A DNA stretch of 64,000 nt from DASZHJ01 sp035581425 (GTDB lineage: Bacteria > Pseudomonadota > Alphaproteobacteria > ATCC43930 > CGMCC-115725): contig DATJVP010000159.1 of the NCBI GenBank assembly GCA_035581425.1, positions 1 to 64,000 on the forward strand, in the 5' to 3' direction. This document shows positions 38,201 to 42,482 of this stretch, one piece after another. The notes under the pieces are model-generated. The model had not been told where the DNA came from, searched no databases, and saw only the letters and a list, made by a program, of their open reading frames with translations. A program made the translations under genes and the position numbers. Position 1 is the first letter of the stretch. Each line of letters opens with the position of its first letter.

Positions 38201-39040
38201 GTCGTCGACGATGCCTTCCCCGCCTTCGGGATCGGGCCCGGCGCCCTCACCGTCACCGGCGCCACCACGATCAGCACGGCGACCGGCGACAATCTCGCGC
38301 TCTTCCTCGCGCGGCGGAGCCAGGTCACGCTCGGGTCCGGCGCCTCGCTTACGCTCAACGGGCAGCCCTTCTTCGACGACCCCGACGCCAAGTTCCCGGA
38401 CGACCAGACCGTGAGCTTCGTGCATTTCGGCGTCCACTACTCTCCGACGATCACGCCCGACGCGGGCGAGGCCTTCACGCTCTTCTTCAAGGAGCAGCTC
38501 CAGATTCCGCCGCCGGACTTCTTCGAGGAAGAGGTTCCGCTGCCGAAGCTCGACGCACGCAGCTATCCGATCGCCTTCGCCATGCTCTATCAGGGAAGCG
38601 GCCAGCCGGTCTCGGTTGCGAGCCTCGCCGCGATCAGCCCCGCCGCGGGCGGTCCGCGGCTCGGGAGCAGCTCCGGTGTCGACGGCATCCTCGGCTACGC
38701 CCGCATCAGCAGCTACGAGGTGGCGCCCGATACCTTCTCCGCGATCGAGCGCCCGCTCTACATGGACATCCAGAATCCGAAGACGGAGGAGCAGCTCGGC
38801 TACGAGCTGCGGCCGACGCTGCAGGCGCCCGCCGATGGCTCCTCGAGCCCCGAGGCGCTTGCGGGCATCCATCCCAGCGGCGGCGTCTTCTCCTGCACGC
38901 TGCCGCCGCAGACCCTGGCGCTCCTCTCGGACAATCCCGAGCTCGCTCAGCACCTGCGCGACCTCTGCGGCCAACAAGGCCGGCGCGACCTGTCGGAGCC
39001 TCCGGTACGTGCGGTTCGCTACTACCGGCCCGCGCCCTGA
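20240..39040 (+). CDS. Giant TpsA exoprotein (filamentous-hemagglutinin-type), ~6266 residues
   Basis: An 18.8-kb gene for a two-partner-secreted surface or exported protein. The first ~67 residues form an extended basic signal peptide (cleavage near ALA|AP). Residues ~68-330 are the TPS secretion domain: TIINWQGLSIGPGETTKFVQ, then VYLINPNGIVVGQGG with the NPNG motif, then QNLGSINATLGDAVLVG. The body is Gly/Ala/Thr/Asn-rich beta-helix sequence with twelve ~335-residue superrepeats in its second half. The C-terminal ~200 residues differ: a proline/acid-rich linker (PPPDFFEEEVPLPKLD), a compact tail, and the only two cysteines I find, 23 residues apart. GAGGTGA before the ATG at 20240 decides the start. 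It is probably exported by the TpsB at 15033 and may be processed by the subtilase. Adhesion or biofilm function is a family-level inference. Confidence 0.92.
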   Translation: MTGLRSIDVMTGVHRRTAAGPLKGSAGRRGRWAGPARRPILRGGLLSTTALVGAAALVWGGPIALAAPTGGTVVAGSATISTTGATTQITTNSQRTIINWQGLSIGPGETTKFVQPNASAATLNRVTGPDPSVLLGTLSSNGQVYLINPNGIVVGQGGRIDTAGFVASTLDVPNTAFMSGGSLKFAGTSTASIQNLGSINATLGDAVLVGQRIDNQGTVRAPLGTVGLAAGTQVLVTQGSAPQRVQVLAAGSVIGGGISNSGVVQAGAIELEAAPAPGETASAISNTGILQGQGVAGGPDGHVRIATQGGTLSVGGTVVSRQVDGSGGTISIDAGSGGTALVSGTVDASGLSGTLTLGGLVAITGANAGVMDGGRIDASGDAGGGTVKLGGGFQGRDPGIANAKATYVAPNATISADARTAGNGGQVTVWSDSYTNFRGRISARGDTKTGHGGTIEISSHGKLDFLGNVDLVAAARQFGTLLLDPLDLVVDTGGTSISGGGPNTTFVPTNPGSATTISPSSIETALATGNLVLKTTGTPAGTGQNGDITVNAAIDETQTTATVTTAGTLTLLAARNITINAPINVFGDLSLNATGGSVLVNAGASLSTANVAALANSFSQGDIPVTGGAIDTTASVNIRAANDITILANITSGLDGGLMVMAGGITAASSTLQSGPGIVQFGNASTNAIVTYVGGDGDVLILSGTKSTTPGARTNLNLLDFDHLVFTSANVNNTGSAIYRSIDIEGFGAVTPLSSVTLLDSSNLALPGTLVLNDGLAARNQITILASGNISLGQTNPTGLGNIILGPFATAAGTTLSLTSVTGNVTFSADIGAGGIITAKATAVDVPLDPAGLTGLTVINADTAQVAGGGTITESGAARIISGTFAGSAFAPTNLNNNNFVATLGAFSNAQGTLSLRNTIRASLGATGTTISANVTQSLSGLTIAGPVTSSGTAAGQTAGITITELNGSITVAGNVLESDGGGATANGVTLSGASITQNAGSTVDGGTGTVTLNANAGAAAINGRVHSAGTAPGTSPNAVSILGSTGVSQATGGVIDGGAGSVILDAGGGSSFNLAGTIQTTSAQDSGPAAIRIVDGVNAVLGTINAVNGTFIIGNSPTSISGTVSQTAGTAINAKALASHAEGNVTLTNSGNVVGTLSVSNNGTGRNFAFTDAAPAGGLTIGTANGQSGILIGTGTLALAASGANGSISEGAGAIISAAAASFNAPGGAILTNANSVAVIAALTNNAPFSFTDATDLTVGSVTLGASTLVGIGPPSAVTMVAPTVTLAQSVVASSLSITATATTGAGPLISQIGGTLDVSGDVTLVASLHPTLGGATVQVSTGNLTLGSSQVQGDLVLTDAASSATMTLPAGSTLAVAGNATLTASTIALNGTGVIGGNLVTNGVTSGATSFATGIGGTVFFSNGTFAPGGGATQPNFDIGQLVPAIGTLTNVTLNLSPILPSISASKGNTAISVARAGNHMGGTLAIQTGTVATSAGAVERDFNLVQAGGAVNFGTLNGGINFTVEAAAGTSFNAGGTSPVGSNTLNGGKGSTVALGNGSNTFRSLSLVDVSDSTIAGAGPLTIGGGAPADFVHGNLDVSMSGPGGITLANPLTASNVTRLAAPGTANSSTLSLGTGGGVTQQAGAPILAGTMIATAGAGIGLGDTVTVGELDLTGNGLIQQTGGTLTLGGTATGGSGNLNVTDLAAGDATLAGNTSSTLTLGNSSVTGDLVLKSGALLQPAGNTLVVGGNLDLTAVGAPITFNGTAIVGQDLLGTTPITGGLVAVGSLNRPQLAQGTIAPTFNNVSGANFTASQQMLDLARSGVGSAGTVTVQLFGALASQSLTATHGAAVQLSAAGNRIGGTAHVNTGNGTLTATAQVKDVNLRQASALSFVNTVGVVAHAGTSFGGTNTLNAGAGSTVLLDSGTNTFGTISFASVAGTTLDGTGGIVIGGSTLDGPLTVSMTGTGGITTSGAIAASNQTVTLSDLNDGITLGANLVAGALSLTGNGSIVQTGGTLSISGNVDVTDIAAGNASVAATASPGLLVGNSAVAGTLSLSAGNGQPLSIVPGATLQAANGDIALTGQTINLNNSTLIATGNLATTGTVTGTAVFAINGTNPVLTASGTIAASGAASDFTLTQAALSAAGGSIAATAPITVLLTNKQAAISGAAGTGKVSLANAGNSIGGTLRVNTGTVLNSGGIVTKYYNLVETAALNAGVHALSIIATAGTLFETGGTATPGLNTLNAGKGSTVSLTQGGNVMTAATLVDVSDTAIDVTGGITIGSAGQVNYVHGTLAVGASGALNVVSTIDASTAADGSNIGNTAAISLGSTGGTVAQSAGAVLETSLLTGAGTTVALNSANQVLNLGAFAASAGTLSFTDATALLVSGPVTGQNVTLVTAGAGSDMMLAGTVSAAVGQVTLTSSRSINQTAGAITAGTLTGSAAASAFLGDPTHLSNRVSTLGSFSSTGAFSLGNGATLTVAGPVTAAGSGGVVIADGAPVSLTGNVGSAASGGITVIGSTGTGQTNAITQTAASTLDGGAGVVLLDAGGTGSFNLAGSVVTTSALDAPGGAIDVVDGVIAILGTLTAHSGTVVLGSAAQPLTGTVAQSPGSRIDAKAVAVRDTDTTGTVALSAGGNLIGTIAVTSGGIALAVTDATDLAVGIANGVVGIDPPSSVVMIAPTVTVSQSVSAGSLNVTATATTGAGPLISQTGGTIDVSGDVTLVASLHPTLGGATVQTSTGNLTLGSSQVQGDFVLADGAIGATLTQPATSTLAVAGNAVLTASTLALNGTVLVGGALTTNGSSSGTGAIGSGISGTLAFSNGTFSPGNGAATPDFSLDAFGAGHAAFTSATEVTLNLSPTLPTLSATKGGGTAINVALLGNHIGGTLTVQTGTVVAGNGNPQQRNFNLVQASAVNLSTLALTVVASAGTSFGSSNSLNAGAGSTVSLLSGANSFGTLAFENVAATTVDGTGGIAIGASSVHGNLAVAMTGSGGISTTGAVSADNHTTIAPTNSAAITLTDQNDGVTLGGTVTAGTLNLTGNGTIVQTAGILTLAGDLNVTDLASGDATLTGNTLSTLTLGTSSVSNTLVLATNSLLQTAGNTLAVGGDLDLSNVGSATFNGTVAVGNNILGTNPISGGTIAVGGLNNPQLAHGTIGPTFGSVSGTTFLPSQGMVTAAQNGVGPTGAVTVQLFGTVASLTATPGAGRVILNQGGNSIGGVARIHTGATLTPTISAIDVNLGEAGALVFAKNALILAHPGTLFGGSNSLSGGLGSTVLLKQAGNTFAALALSGVADTTIDGSGNLTLGFAGQANTVHGNLSIAMGGGIALATVLTADNHTSLAVSNTAAVSLLADTAGGTAGIVLATSLTAASLQLVAAGEINQIGGTIDVSGNLGATNTGTLGDASVAVSTGNLTLGGSSVAGDLSVSDSAAGATLTQTGLLQVGGNATLSAPAGSVSLTGTVQVGGSFTGPSGGNVTTGLGATASLVFSNGTFSPGGGSPTNFDLATLVTVLNTQGSSNATLNLSPTLTGFTGVVHGVGIHLTQANHVGGTVALQTGDLALKTAQETDFNLVQSTGVSLAGKTLLVEANTGTAFGGSNTLNAGIGSTVSLLTGSNTFGTLAFSNLANTTVDATGGIVIAGSTFNGNFAVSLTGTGSILTTGAILADNHLGPDSASVTFSDTGDGVTLGAGVTAGTLNLTGNGTIKQTAGLLNLAGDLNVTDIAAGDATLTGNTAAGGGGTLALGTSSVTGNLVLSSNSLVQSGGSTLTVGGDLDLSSVPSSTFNGTVIVGNNLLGTHPVSGGTIAVGGLDNPQLAQGTIAPTFNNISGTTFRPTQGVLDAASAGVGPGGTVTLQLFGAVADRSLAATHGPGLVMLNAGGNSIGGAARINTGNGTLAANASSIDLNLGQVGALAFNDRALILAHPGTLFGGPNTLNAGRGSTVLLASLGNHFTAVALQDVSDSTLDGTGGVTIGFAGQTNIVHGNLLVSIATSGGISLASDLAASNVAVGSTLANSALVSLDASSGDIGLGANLVAGSLGLRGNGSIAQTGGTLGVAGNVTVVDIAAGDASVAATASPGLVVGDSAVVGTLSVSAGGANPLSLSPGATLQAANGDIVLTGQPINLNNGTLIVTGNLVTNGTVIGSAKFAVNGNNPVLLANGTVVASGGSSNFMLTQTAIDAAGTSIGLSAPITVLLTNSQAAISGTPGTGKVSLLSANNAIGGTLRVNTGTVLNSGGIVTKYFNLVQTAALGLGGHGLSILADPGTLFGGPNTLNAGKGSTVALDQGGNQFSTVQLQQVADSTIDAQGGVTIGTSTLHGNLAVSVTGSGGISTSGAILADNHTATQPNNTAVVTLDDEGDGIALGADVTAGTLNLTGNGSILQMAGVLTLAGDLNVADKQAGSATLSGNTAAGSGGTLSLGNSSVNGDLVLQANALLQPASDQAQGTKLVVGGTLDLTSVGSSAFNGTVIVGGDILGTHPVTGGTIAVGGLNHPQLAQGTIAPTFNSISGTTFTPSQAMLDAASSGVGSGGTITLQLFGVVADRSLNASGGGSQILLNQGGNRIGGVARIAAGTGAGTLTANAASRDVNLGEVSALDFATKALILAHPGTLFGGPNTLNAGRGSTVLLGSFGNTFASVELSDVSDTTLDGSGGITIGFPAQSNAIHGSLTVSMTGSGGIATAGAIVASNIAAGSTLANSAVVTLDDQDDGIALGANLSAGTLNLRGNGSIVQNAGTLALAGDLNVTDLAAGNATLGANTGASGTLNLGNSSVNGDLVLASRSLLQSAGTTLVVGGNLDLTNVGSATFNGTVAVGGDIAGTNPVSGSTIAVGGLNHPQLQQGTIAPTFNNVSGATFDPTQAMIDAAHSGVGSAGTITVQLFGPIADQSLAPSGGTGRVLLNQSGNTVGGVARVATGAGVGTLTATVSTRDVNLGEATSLAFSNNALIIARPGTLFGGPNGLDGGFGSSVLLDRAGNTFLGVAFSNPADTTIDGSSGITIGFGTQTNTVHGNLAVAMGGGISLATSLSADNHTGVSPTNSAAVSLVADTAGATGGITLAANLTSASLQLVAAGEINQTGGILDVAGNVGATNTGTLGDVSAAVSTGNLTLGGSTVAGNLLVSDNAAGATLTQTGALLVGGNATLSASTVSLTGTVQTGGSLSGASGAGVTTGLTSSLLFSNGTFSPGSGSPTDFDLVTLVTVLSSQGISNATLNLSPTLTGLVGVQHGVGINLSRANHIGGTLAVQTGSLTLTAGEARDFNLVQSTAVQLAGKTLLVEADPGTPFGGGNSLNGGAGSTVSLQSGTNTFGTLAFTDVAGTTLDGSGGITVGASSFHGNFALSMSGSGGIATAGVISADNSTSASPINTATVTLVDSGAGISIGGDIAAGSLALTGNGLIAQTAGGLDIAGDVAVTDTAQGLGDATVSANTSSPATLTLGGSSVAGDFVLTTSVLQQLASTTLAVGGNLDLSNVGSASLDGTAIVGQNLVGSNPVTGSVVVVGGLNQNLLAQGIVAPSFNNVSGLGTASPTFNLTQGNLGAAAPNGGLVTVQLFGILPNHTLTATHGQAVNLTQSGNRIGGAFTITTGPSLGSISLTTGDVNLGQSGALGTGSNIEILAHKGTSFGGSNTLNGGLGSFVNLSNASNVFGSGDAVFLSDVSNTTLDGSSGVSIGGTLGGSLFTSTVHGSLTAATTGEIDILSPISAHGSGSTDTAFVSLSSGTGAVSEDATNGSISTPVLAGSAGTSASFGAGNTIGMLAGFVTHDGDFLLVDATGVAVTGTVAATGGNASLIAAGDIRLGAPVSAATGTVTLDATTGAITDPGNTDGSRTDVTAASVTLLAGTGIGIPSGTSTAGTPLVLRSPAIAAVTDAGGIDLVNNTGTAAAAVSTLGVTSGPGDILFRQIGSGSLSIGSATDANGSIAVDVQGADLTLTDASAGAGGNITLGLGGIRNLTLNGTVTAGGGLLGKAEVNVNLDAAMLTSGGQTTLVVDDAFPAFGIGPGALTVTGATTISTATGDNLALFLARRSQVTLGSGASLTLNGQPFFDDPDAKFPDDQTVSFVHFGVHYSPTITPDAGEAFTLFFKEQLQIPPPDFFEEEVPLPKLDARSYPIAFAMLYQGSGQPVSVASLAAISPAAGGPRLGSSSGVDGILGYARISSYEVAPDTFSAIERPLYMDIQNPKTEEQLGYELRPTLQAPADGSSSPEALAGIHPSGGVFSCTLPPQTLALLSDNPELAQHLRDLCGQQGRRDLSEPPVRAVRYYRPAP
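24061..24310 (+). repeat. Block duplication, first copy (pairs with 28261-28510)
   Basis: This stretch of the giant gene reappears almost unchanged exactly 4200 bp downstream, with stretches such as GATGTGAGCGGCGACGTGAC shared. The protein segment TATATTGAGPLISQ-x-GGT is common to both. Weaker similarity extends on both sides (about 23.2-24.8 kb against 27.8-29.0 kb). Confidence 0.8.
24505..37260 (+). repeat. Array of twelve ~1-kb superrepeats in the giant TpsA gene
   Basis: A junction motif, N-A-G-x-G-STV-x-L followed by NTF and DGTGGI(T/V)IG, recurs with its GST near 24896, 25997, 26993, 29075, 30065, 31064, 32066, 33083, 34115, 35141, 36128 and 37142, so the period is 0.99-1.10 kb (about 335 residues) with one double-length gap. 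Between junctions one of three cassettes occurs: A (PTFNNVSG ... VQLFG; near 25648, 29721, 31711, 33755, 34780, 36783), B (FSNGTFSPG; near 24505, 28704, 30712, 35776), or C (ITVLLTNxQAAISG; near 26715, 32825). The order is B A C B A B A C A A B A. The copies are diverged, not identical. Confidence 0.85.
28261..28510 (+). repeat. Block duplication, second copy (pairs with 24061-24310)
   Basis: This is the second copy of the block at 24061-24310, offset by 4200 bp. It fills the double-length gap between the third and fourth superrepeats and is followed by a type B cassette, as is the first copy. Confidence 0.8.
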
Positions 39041-39143
39041 GCCCCGGCGCAGGAGCGCGCTGCCGGCCTTGCCCGGCATGCGCTTCGGTAATACCGTCCT
39101 GCGCCAGCAGATGCGATCCACTCCTCGCCTGGAAAGGTAATGC

Positions 39144-39908
39144 ATGGCCCAGCAATCGGCGGCGCAAGCGCAGCAGGGCGCCGCACTTCCGCTCTTCTAC
39201 CGCAAGCCCTTCGCGCTCCAGGCCCAAGTGCACTCGGACATCTCGCTGAAGCGCGGCACGAACTACCGCTTCGCGCAAGCTGCCAATGCGATCCCGCTGA
39301 CGACGGCGGAGCTCTTCCATGCGCAGCGCGACTACCCAATCGTGTTCACCGACGAGGCGATGCCGATGCCCATGGCTGTTGTGGGAATTCAGGATCGCCA
39401 GAACCTGTTCATCGAGGCCGACGGAAGCTGGCGGCGCGGTACCTACGTTCCCGCCTATGTCCGGCGCTATCCGTTCCTCTTCGCGGAGCAGCCGATGACG
39501 AGGGACTTGACGCTCTGCATCGACGAGGCCTCCGAGCTCATCGAGGCGAGCAAGCAAAATCCCTTTTTCCGGAACGGCCAGCCGACGGAGGTGACGCAGA
39601 AGGCGCTCGAGTTCTGCCTTGCCTATCAGCGCCAGCACGAGACGACACGGGAGTTCGGACGCACGCTCGCGCAGGTGGAGCTGCTCTCGAGCCGGGACGC
39701 GCGCGTGCAGATCACGCCGCAGGAGAACGTGCTGGTACGCGGATTCAAGATGATCGACGAGGAGAAATTCAATCAGCTCCCGGCGGACACGTTCCTGGAA
39801 TGGCGGACGAAGGGCTGGGTCGCGCTGATCTTCTCGCATTTGCTCTCGCTGGGGGCCTGGGACAAATTGGTCCAGATCGTCAACGAGCGCCGGGGCGCGG
39901 CGCGCTGA
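39144..39908 (+). CDS. SapC family protein (PF07277 type)
   Basis: A 254-residue protein of the SapC family, named after a Campylobacter fetus S-layer locus protein; the molecular role is not established. Family features: LPLFYRKPFALQAQVHSDI at the start, then YPIVFTD, YVPAYVRRYPFLFAE and LCIDEASELI, and a C-terminal VLVRGFKMIDEEKFNQLP. There is no signal peptide, so it probably acts in the cytoplasm. GGAAAGG precedes the ATG at 39144. It starts 103 bp after the giant TpsA stop, and the next gene starts 1 bp after its stop, so it belongs to the surface-protein island. It should not be confused with the unrelated peptide-transport permease also called SapC. Confidence 0.85.
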   Translation: MAQQSAAQAQQGAALPLFYRKPFALQAQVHSDISLKRGTNYRFAQAANAIPLTTAELFHAQRDYPIVFTDEAMPMPMAVVGIQDRQNLFIEADGSWRRGTYVPAYVRRYPFLFAEQPMTRDLTLCIDEASELIEASKQNPFFRNGQPTEVTQKALEFCLAYQRQHETTREFGRTLAQVELLSSRDARVQITPQENVLVRGFKMIDEEKFNQLPADTFLEWRTKGWVALIFSHLLSLGAWDKLVQIVNERRGAAR

Positions 39909-39909
39909 C

Positions 39910-40635
39910 ATGAGAGATCGGCACTTCCGCGAGGCCCCGCGCGCGGGGCTCGGTGTCCTAGCGCTCGCCGCGGCGCTGACGTTGGCGAGCGGCCTCACCG
40001 GCGCGCAGACGGGCGCTGGCACGCCTCCCGCGCAGGCGCCCGCCAATACCGACACGCCCAAGCCTTACGAGGTCGAGGGCTTCCGCAGCGCCAAATTCGG
40101 CATGACCGAGGCTGAGGTGAAACGCGCGATCCAAGTCGACTTCAGCACCAAGGAAGCCTCGATCGCCCGCTCGGTCGATCCCGTCGACCGGACGCCCACC
40201 CTCACCATCACCACCAACGACATCCTCCCGGACGTGGGGCCGGTGCGCGTGGTCTACTGGTTCGGGTATTCCCAGAAGAAGCTGTTCCAGGTCGGGCTCA
40301 TGTGGGGCGCCGGCGTCGGCGACACCGCGCCCAATTCGACGAACGTGCTGGGCGGCGCGCAGGTGCTGCTCAACTACTTCGCCAGCCAGACCTTTGCGCC
40401 CGAGAATCGCATCGTCAACCCGCAACTCGGCGAGGGCATGAACCTGCTCTTCCAGGGAGTCGACGCGAAGGGGCGGATGGTGCAGCTACAATACGGCACT
40501 GTCGTGCGCGATCCTCCGCCGGGCGAGAAGCCCGATCCCGCGAAGCCGCAGCCGCGGATTCCCTTCGCGCGGCTCGTCTATGTGCAGGACCCCAAGAGCC
40601 GGGACATCTACCACATCAAACCCGGCCAGTTCTGA
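39910..40635 (+). CDS. Secreted protein of unknown function, 241 residues
   Basis: I do not recognise a characterised family. An N-terminal signal peptide (LGVLALAAALTLASGLTGAQ) is followed by a proline/threonine-rich linker and a soluble domain opening with FRSAKFGMTEAEVKRAI, a motif seen at the start of small periplasmic domains, then RVVYWFGYSQKKLFQVGLMW. There are no cysteines. It is co-directional with the SapC gene, 1 bp away, and so likely translated together with it. It could be a periplasmic accessory factor for the giant exoprotein; this is inference from position. It is convergent with mlaC. Confidence 0.75.
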   Translation: MRDRHFREAPRAGLGVLALAAALTLASGLTGAQTGAGTPPAQAPANTDTPKPYEVEGFRSAKFGMTEAEVKRAIQVDFSTKEASIARSVDPVDRTPTLTITTNDILPDVGPVRVVYWFGYSQKKLFQVGLMWGAGVGDTAPNSTNVLGGAQVLLNYFASQTFAPENRIVNPQLGEGMNLLFQGVDAKGRMVQLQYGTVVRDPPPGEKPDPAKPQPRIPFARLVYVQDPKSRDIYHIKPGQF

Positions 40636-40647
40636 GCCGGGCGGCGG

Positions 40648-41256
40648 CTACTGGGCGCTGCTGACCTTGCTGCGCAATGCGGCGATCAGGTCGGAGACGT
40701 GGCCGCCGTTCTTCTCCATGATGGACGCGAACTCCTGACGGTGGGTCAACGACATGCTGATGCCGTCGATCGAAACCTCGGTGATCTTGTAGCCGGTCGT
40801 GACCTTGGTCACCCGCCAGTCGACCTTGGCGGGCGCGCCGCCCTTTCGGCTCACATCGGTGCGGACGACGGTGTTGGTATCGCCTTCCGCCCGCTCACCG
40901 ATAACCCTGAAAGAGGTGTCCGAGAATTCGTTGAAGCGGTTCGCATAGGACTGCACGACGTAGTCTTTGAAGACCGCAGCGAAGTCGCGGCGCTCGGCAT
41001 CGCTCGCACCCTGCCAATAGCGGCCGAGGACGAAGCGCGAAACGATGTCGAAGTCGAAATCCTCGTCGAGCAGCGCATGGAAGCGCTTGCGGCGCTCGCT
41101 GTCGGAGAGGCCGGGGTCGTTGAGCATCTTGAGCGCGCGGTCGCCGAAATCCGTGACGACTCCGGAAGCATCGGTGGCCGCAAGGATGCGCGGCGCGGGG
41201 GCGAGCGCCAGCAAGAGCAAACCAAGCGCCGAAAAGGCCAGGCGACGCAACACCAT
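40648..41256 (-). CDS. mlaC: MlaC-type phospholipid-binding periplasmic protein
   Basis: A 202-residue periplasmic protein of the MlaC/Ttg2D family, which shuttles phospholipids between the MlaA lipoprotein in the outer membrane and the MlaFEDB ABC complex. The signal peptide ends near ILA|AT. The body has FHALLDEDFDFDIVSRFVLG, YWQGASDAERRDFAAVFKDY and VDWRVTKVTTGYKITEVSID, all conserved in the family. It stands alone here; no mlaA, mlaD, mlaE or mlaF is adjacent, unlike the usual operon. It is convergent with the secreted-protein gene (12 bp between stops). Confidence 0.88.
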   Translation of the reverse strand: MVLRRLAFSALGLLLLALAPAPRILAATDASGVVTDFGDRALKMLNDPGLSDSERRKRFHALLDEDFDFDIVSRFVLGRYWQGASDAERRDFAAVFKDYVVQSYANRFNEFSDTSFRVIGERAEGDTNTVVRTDVSRKGGAPAKVDWRVTKVTTGYKITEVSIDGISMSLTHRQEFASIMEKNGGHVSDLIAALRSKVSSAQ

Positions 41257-41452
41257 GATCCGTTCTCCGATGCGAGGGTTCGAGCGCTTGACTGAGGCGC
41301 CCCGCGGAAAGGCGACACCGCATGCGAATCCGTTGCGGCCGGCGACAAGAAACTCTGGGATTGCGGATAGGTCAAGGCGGGACGGGCAAATTCTTTTGCA
41401 GCCCTGGGGCTTGGACCGGGTGAGCAGAGATTGCTATAAGTTCCGGCACCGT

Positions 41453-41529
41453 GTCCCCGTAGCTCAGCAGGATAGAGCAACAGTTTCCTAAACTGTGGGT
41501 CGGGTGTTCGAGTCACCCCGGGGACGCCA
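41453..41529 (+). tRNA. tRNA-Arg (anticodon CCU)
   Basis: The cloverleaf closes fully: acceptor GTCCCCG/CGGGGAC, D stem GCTC/GAGC, anticodon stem ACAGT/ACTGT with loop TTCCTAA (anticodon CCT at loop positions 3-5), T stem GGGTG/CACCC with loop TTCGAGT, discriminator G, and an encoded CCA at 41527-41529. It reads AGG codons. It is followed by a decayed zone. Confidence 0.95.
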
Positions 41530-41745
41530 TAATTTTAATGAGTTAGAGCAAACGCTCACAAGCCTGATTCGAAAAGTCAGCCATGGTGCTCGGAAGGCCT
41601 CGGCGGGGCATTTTCGTGGCCCTGGATGGCGTCCGCGTTGGCACCGCCAACACGAAGTCAAGATATGGCGACGTTACCCTCGACTTAGGGCGTGTACTCA
41701 CTAATTCCGCGGGCACGAACTTCCGTTATGAGGCGCATCTCGGAC

Positions 41746-42228
41746 TCAACTCGGGCTCGGCGCGCTCGTCGCAAAAGTCGGCAAGATCAGCGTAAGCGTC
41801 GTGAGCGCAGCCAACACCGCCAACGCGGCGCTTGCGCCGTGGACCTGAAATCCCTGCTCGTAATGGCGCGCACCGCCGCACAGCAGGCACAGGCCGACGA
41901 CACCATTGCAGACGATCATGACCGCCGAAAAAACCGCGGGGCGAGCCAGCCCCGCATTGTCCGCTGGCGCCGCAATCATCGTGGAGACAACCAGCGCGAC
42001 TTCAATCACCGTGACTGCGACGGCCAGGACGAGCGTGCCGAAAGGCTCACCGGTACGGTGTGCAACGACCTCGGCGTGCTAGACGGCCGCAAACACCGTT
42101 GCGATCAAGATCGCCCCTGCCGCCGCAGCGATGACGCCGCCACCGCCGACGAAGTACGACATGAGCAAAATGACCCAGGCTAGGGCCGGCCACGCCCATG
42201 CCCACCAAGGTGTTCGTCTTGCTGTCAT
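41746..42228 (-). pseudogene. Broken Ca2+:H+ antiporter (ChaA/CaxA-type) remnant
   Basis: The N-terminal part reads MTARRTPWWAWAWPALAWVI. In the same frame a TAG at 42079-42081 stands where relatives have a tyrosine, and reading continues with HAEVVAHRTGEPFGTLVLAV, then VMIVCNGVVGLCLL and AVLAALTTLTLILPTF. This order matches calcium:proton antiporters. The gene then stops at 41746, so only about the first half of the ~350-residue family length remains. An internal stop plus loss of the 3' half marks it as a pseudogene. The remainder of 41530-41745 holds a short plus-strand ORF that I could not assign. Confidence 0.75.
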
Positions 42229-42482
42229 GGTGGCGATCGTTCCGAGATCAAAGGGCGAACCTATCATGACGTTTGCGCAGCTCGCCACTTGAGCAGCCGC
42301 TCTGTCTCACGCGCGGAATCATTCCGAGGCCCGTGCTCCGTGTCATTCCGGTCGTCTGCCTCGGCCACGGTGGGGAGCGCAGCGTGGGGCGTCGAAGTCG
42401 AGAATCATGAAATTTAATTTAGCAATGGCAATCGTTTAGGTCCGAACTATGTCGTTGACGAATTCACGAAGGTTTTCCCTCG

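Noticed and set aside
41453..41529. tRNA 3' end as an attachment site with a second copy downstream
   Set aside because: I looked for the T-arm/acceptor sequence again in the window and did not find it; no integrase gene is present either.
41583..41795. A 70-codon plus-strand ORF after the tRNA (GDVTLDLGRVLTNSAGTNFR)
   Set aside because: It faintly recalls barrel or autotransporter ends but is too short and unsupported, and its 3' end runs into the antiporter remnant.
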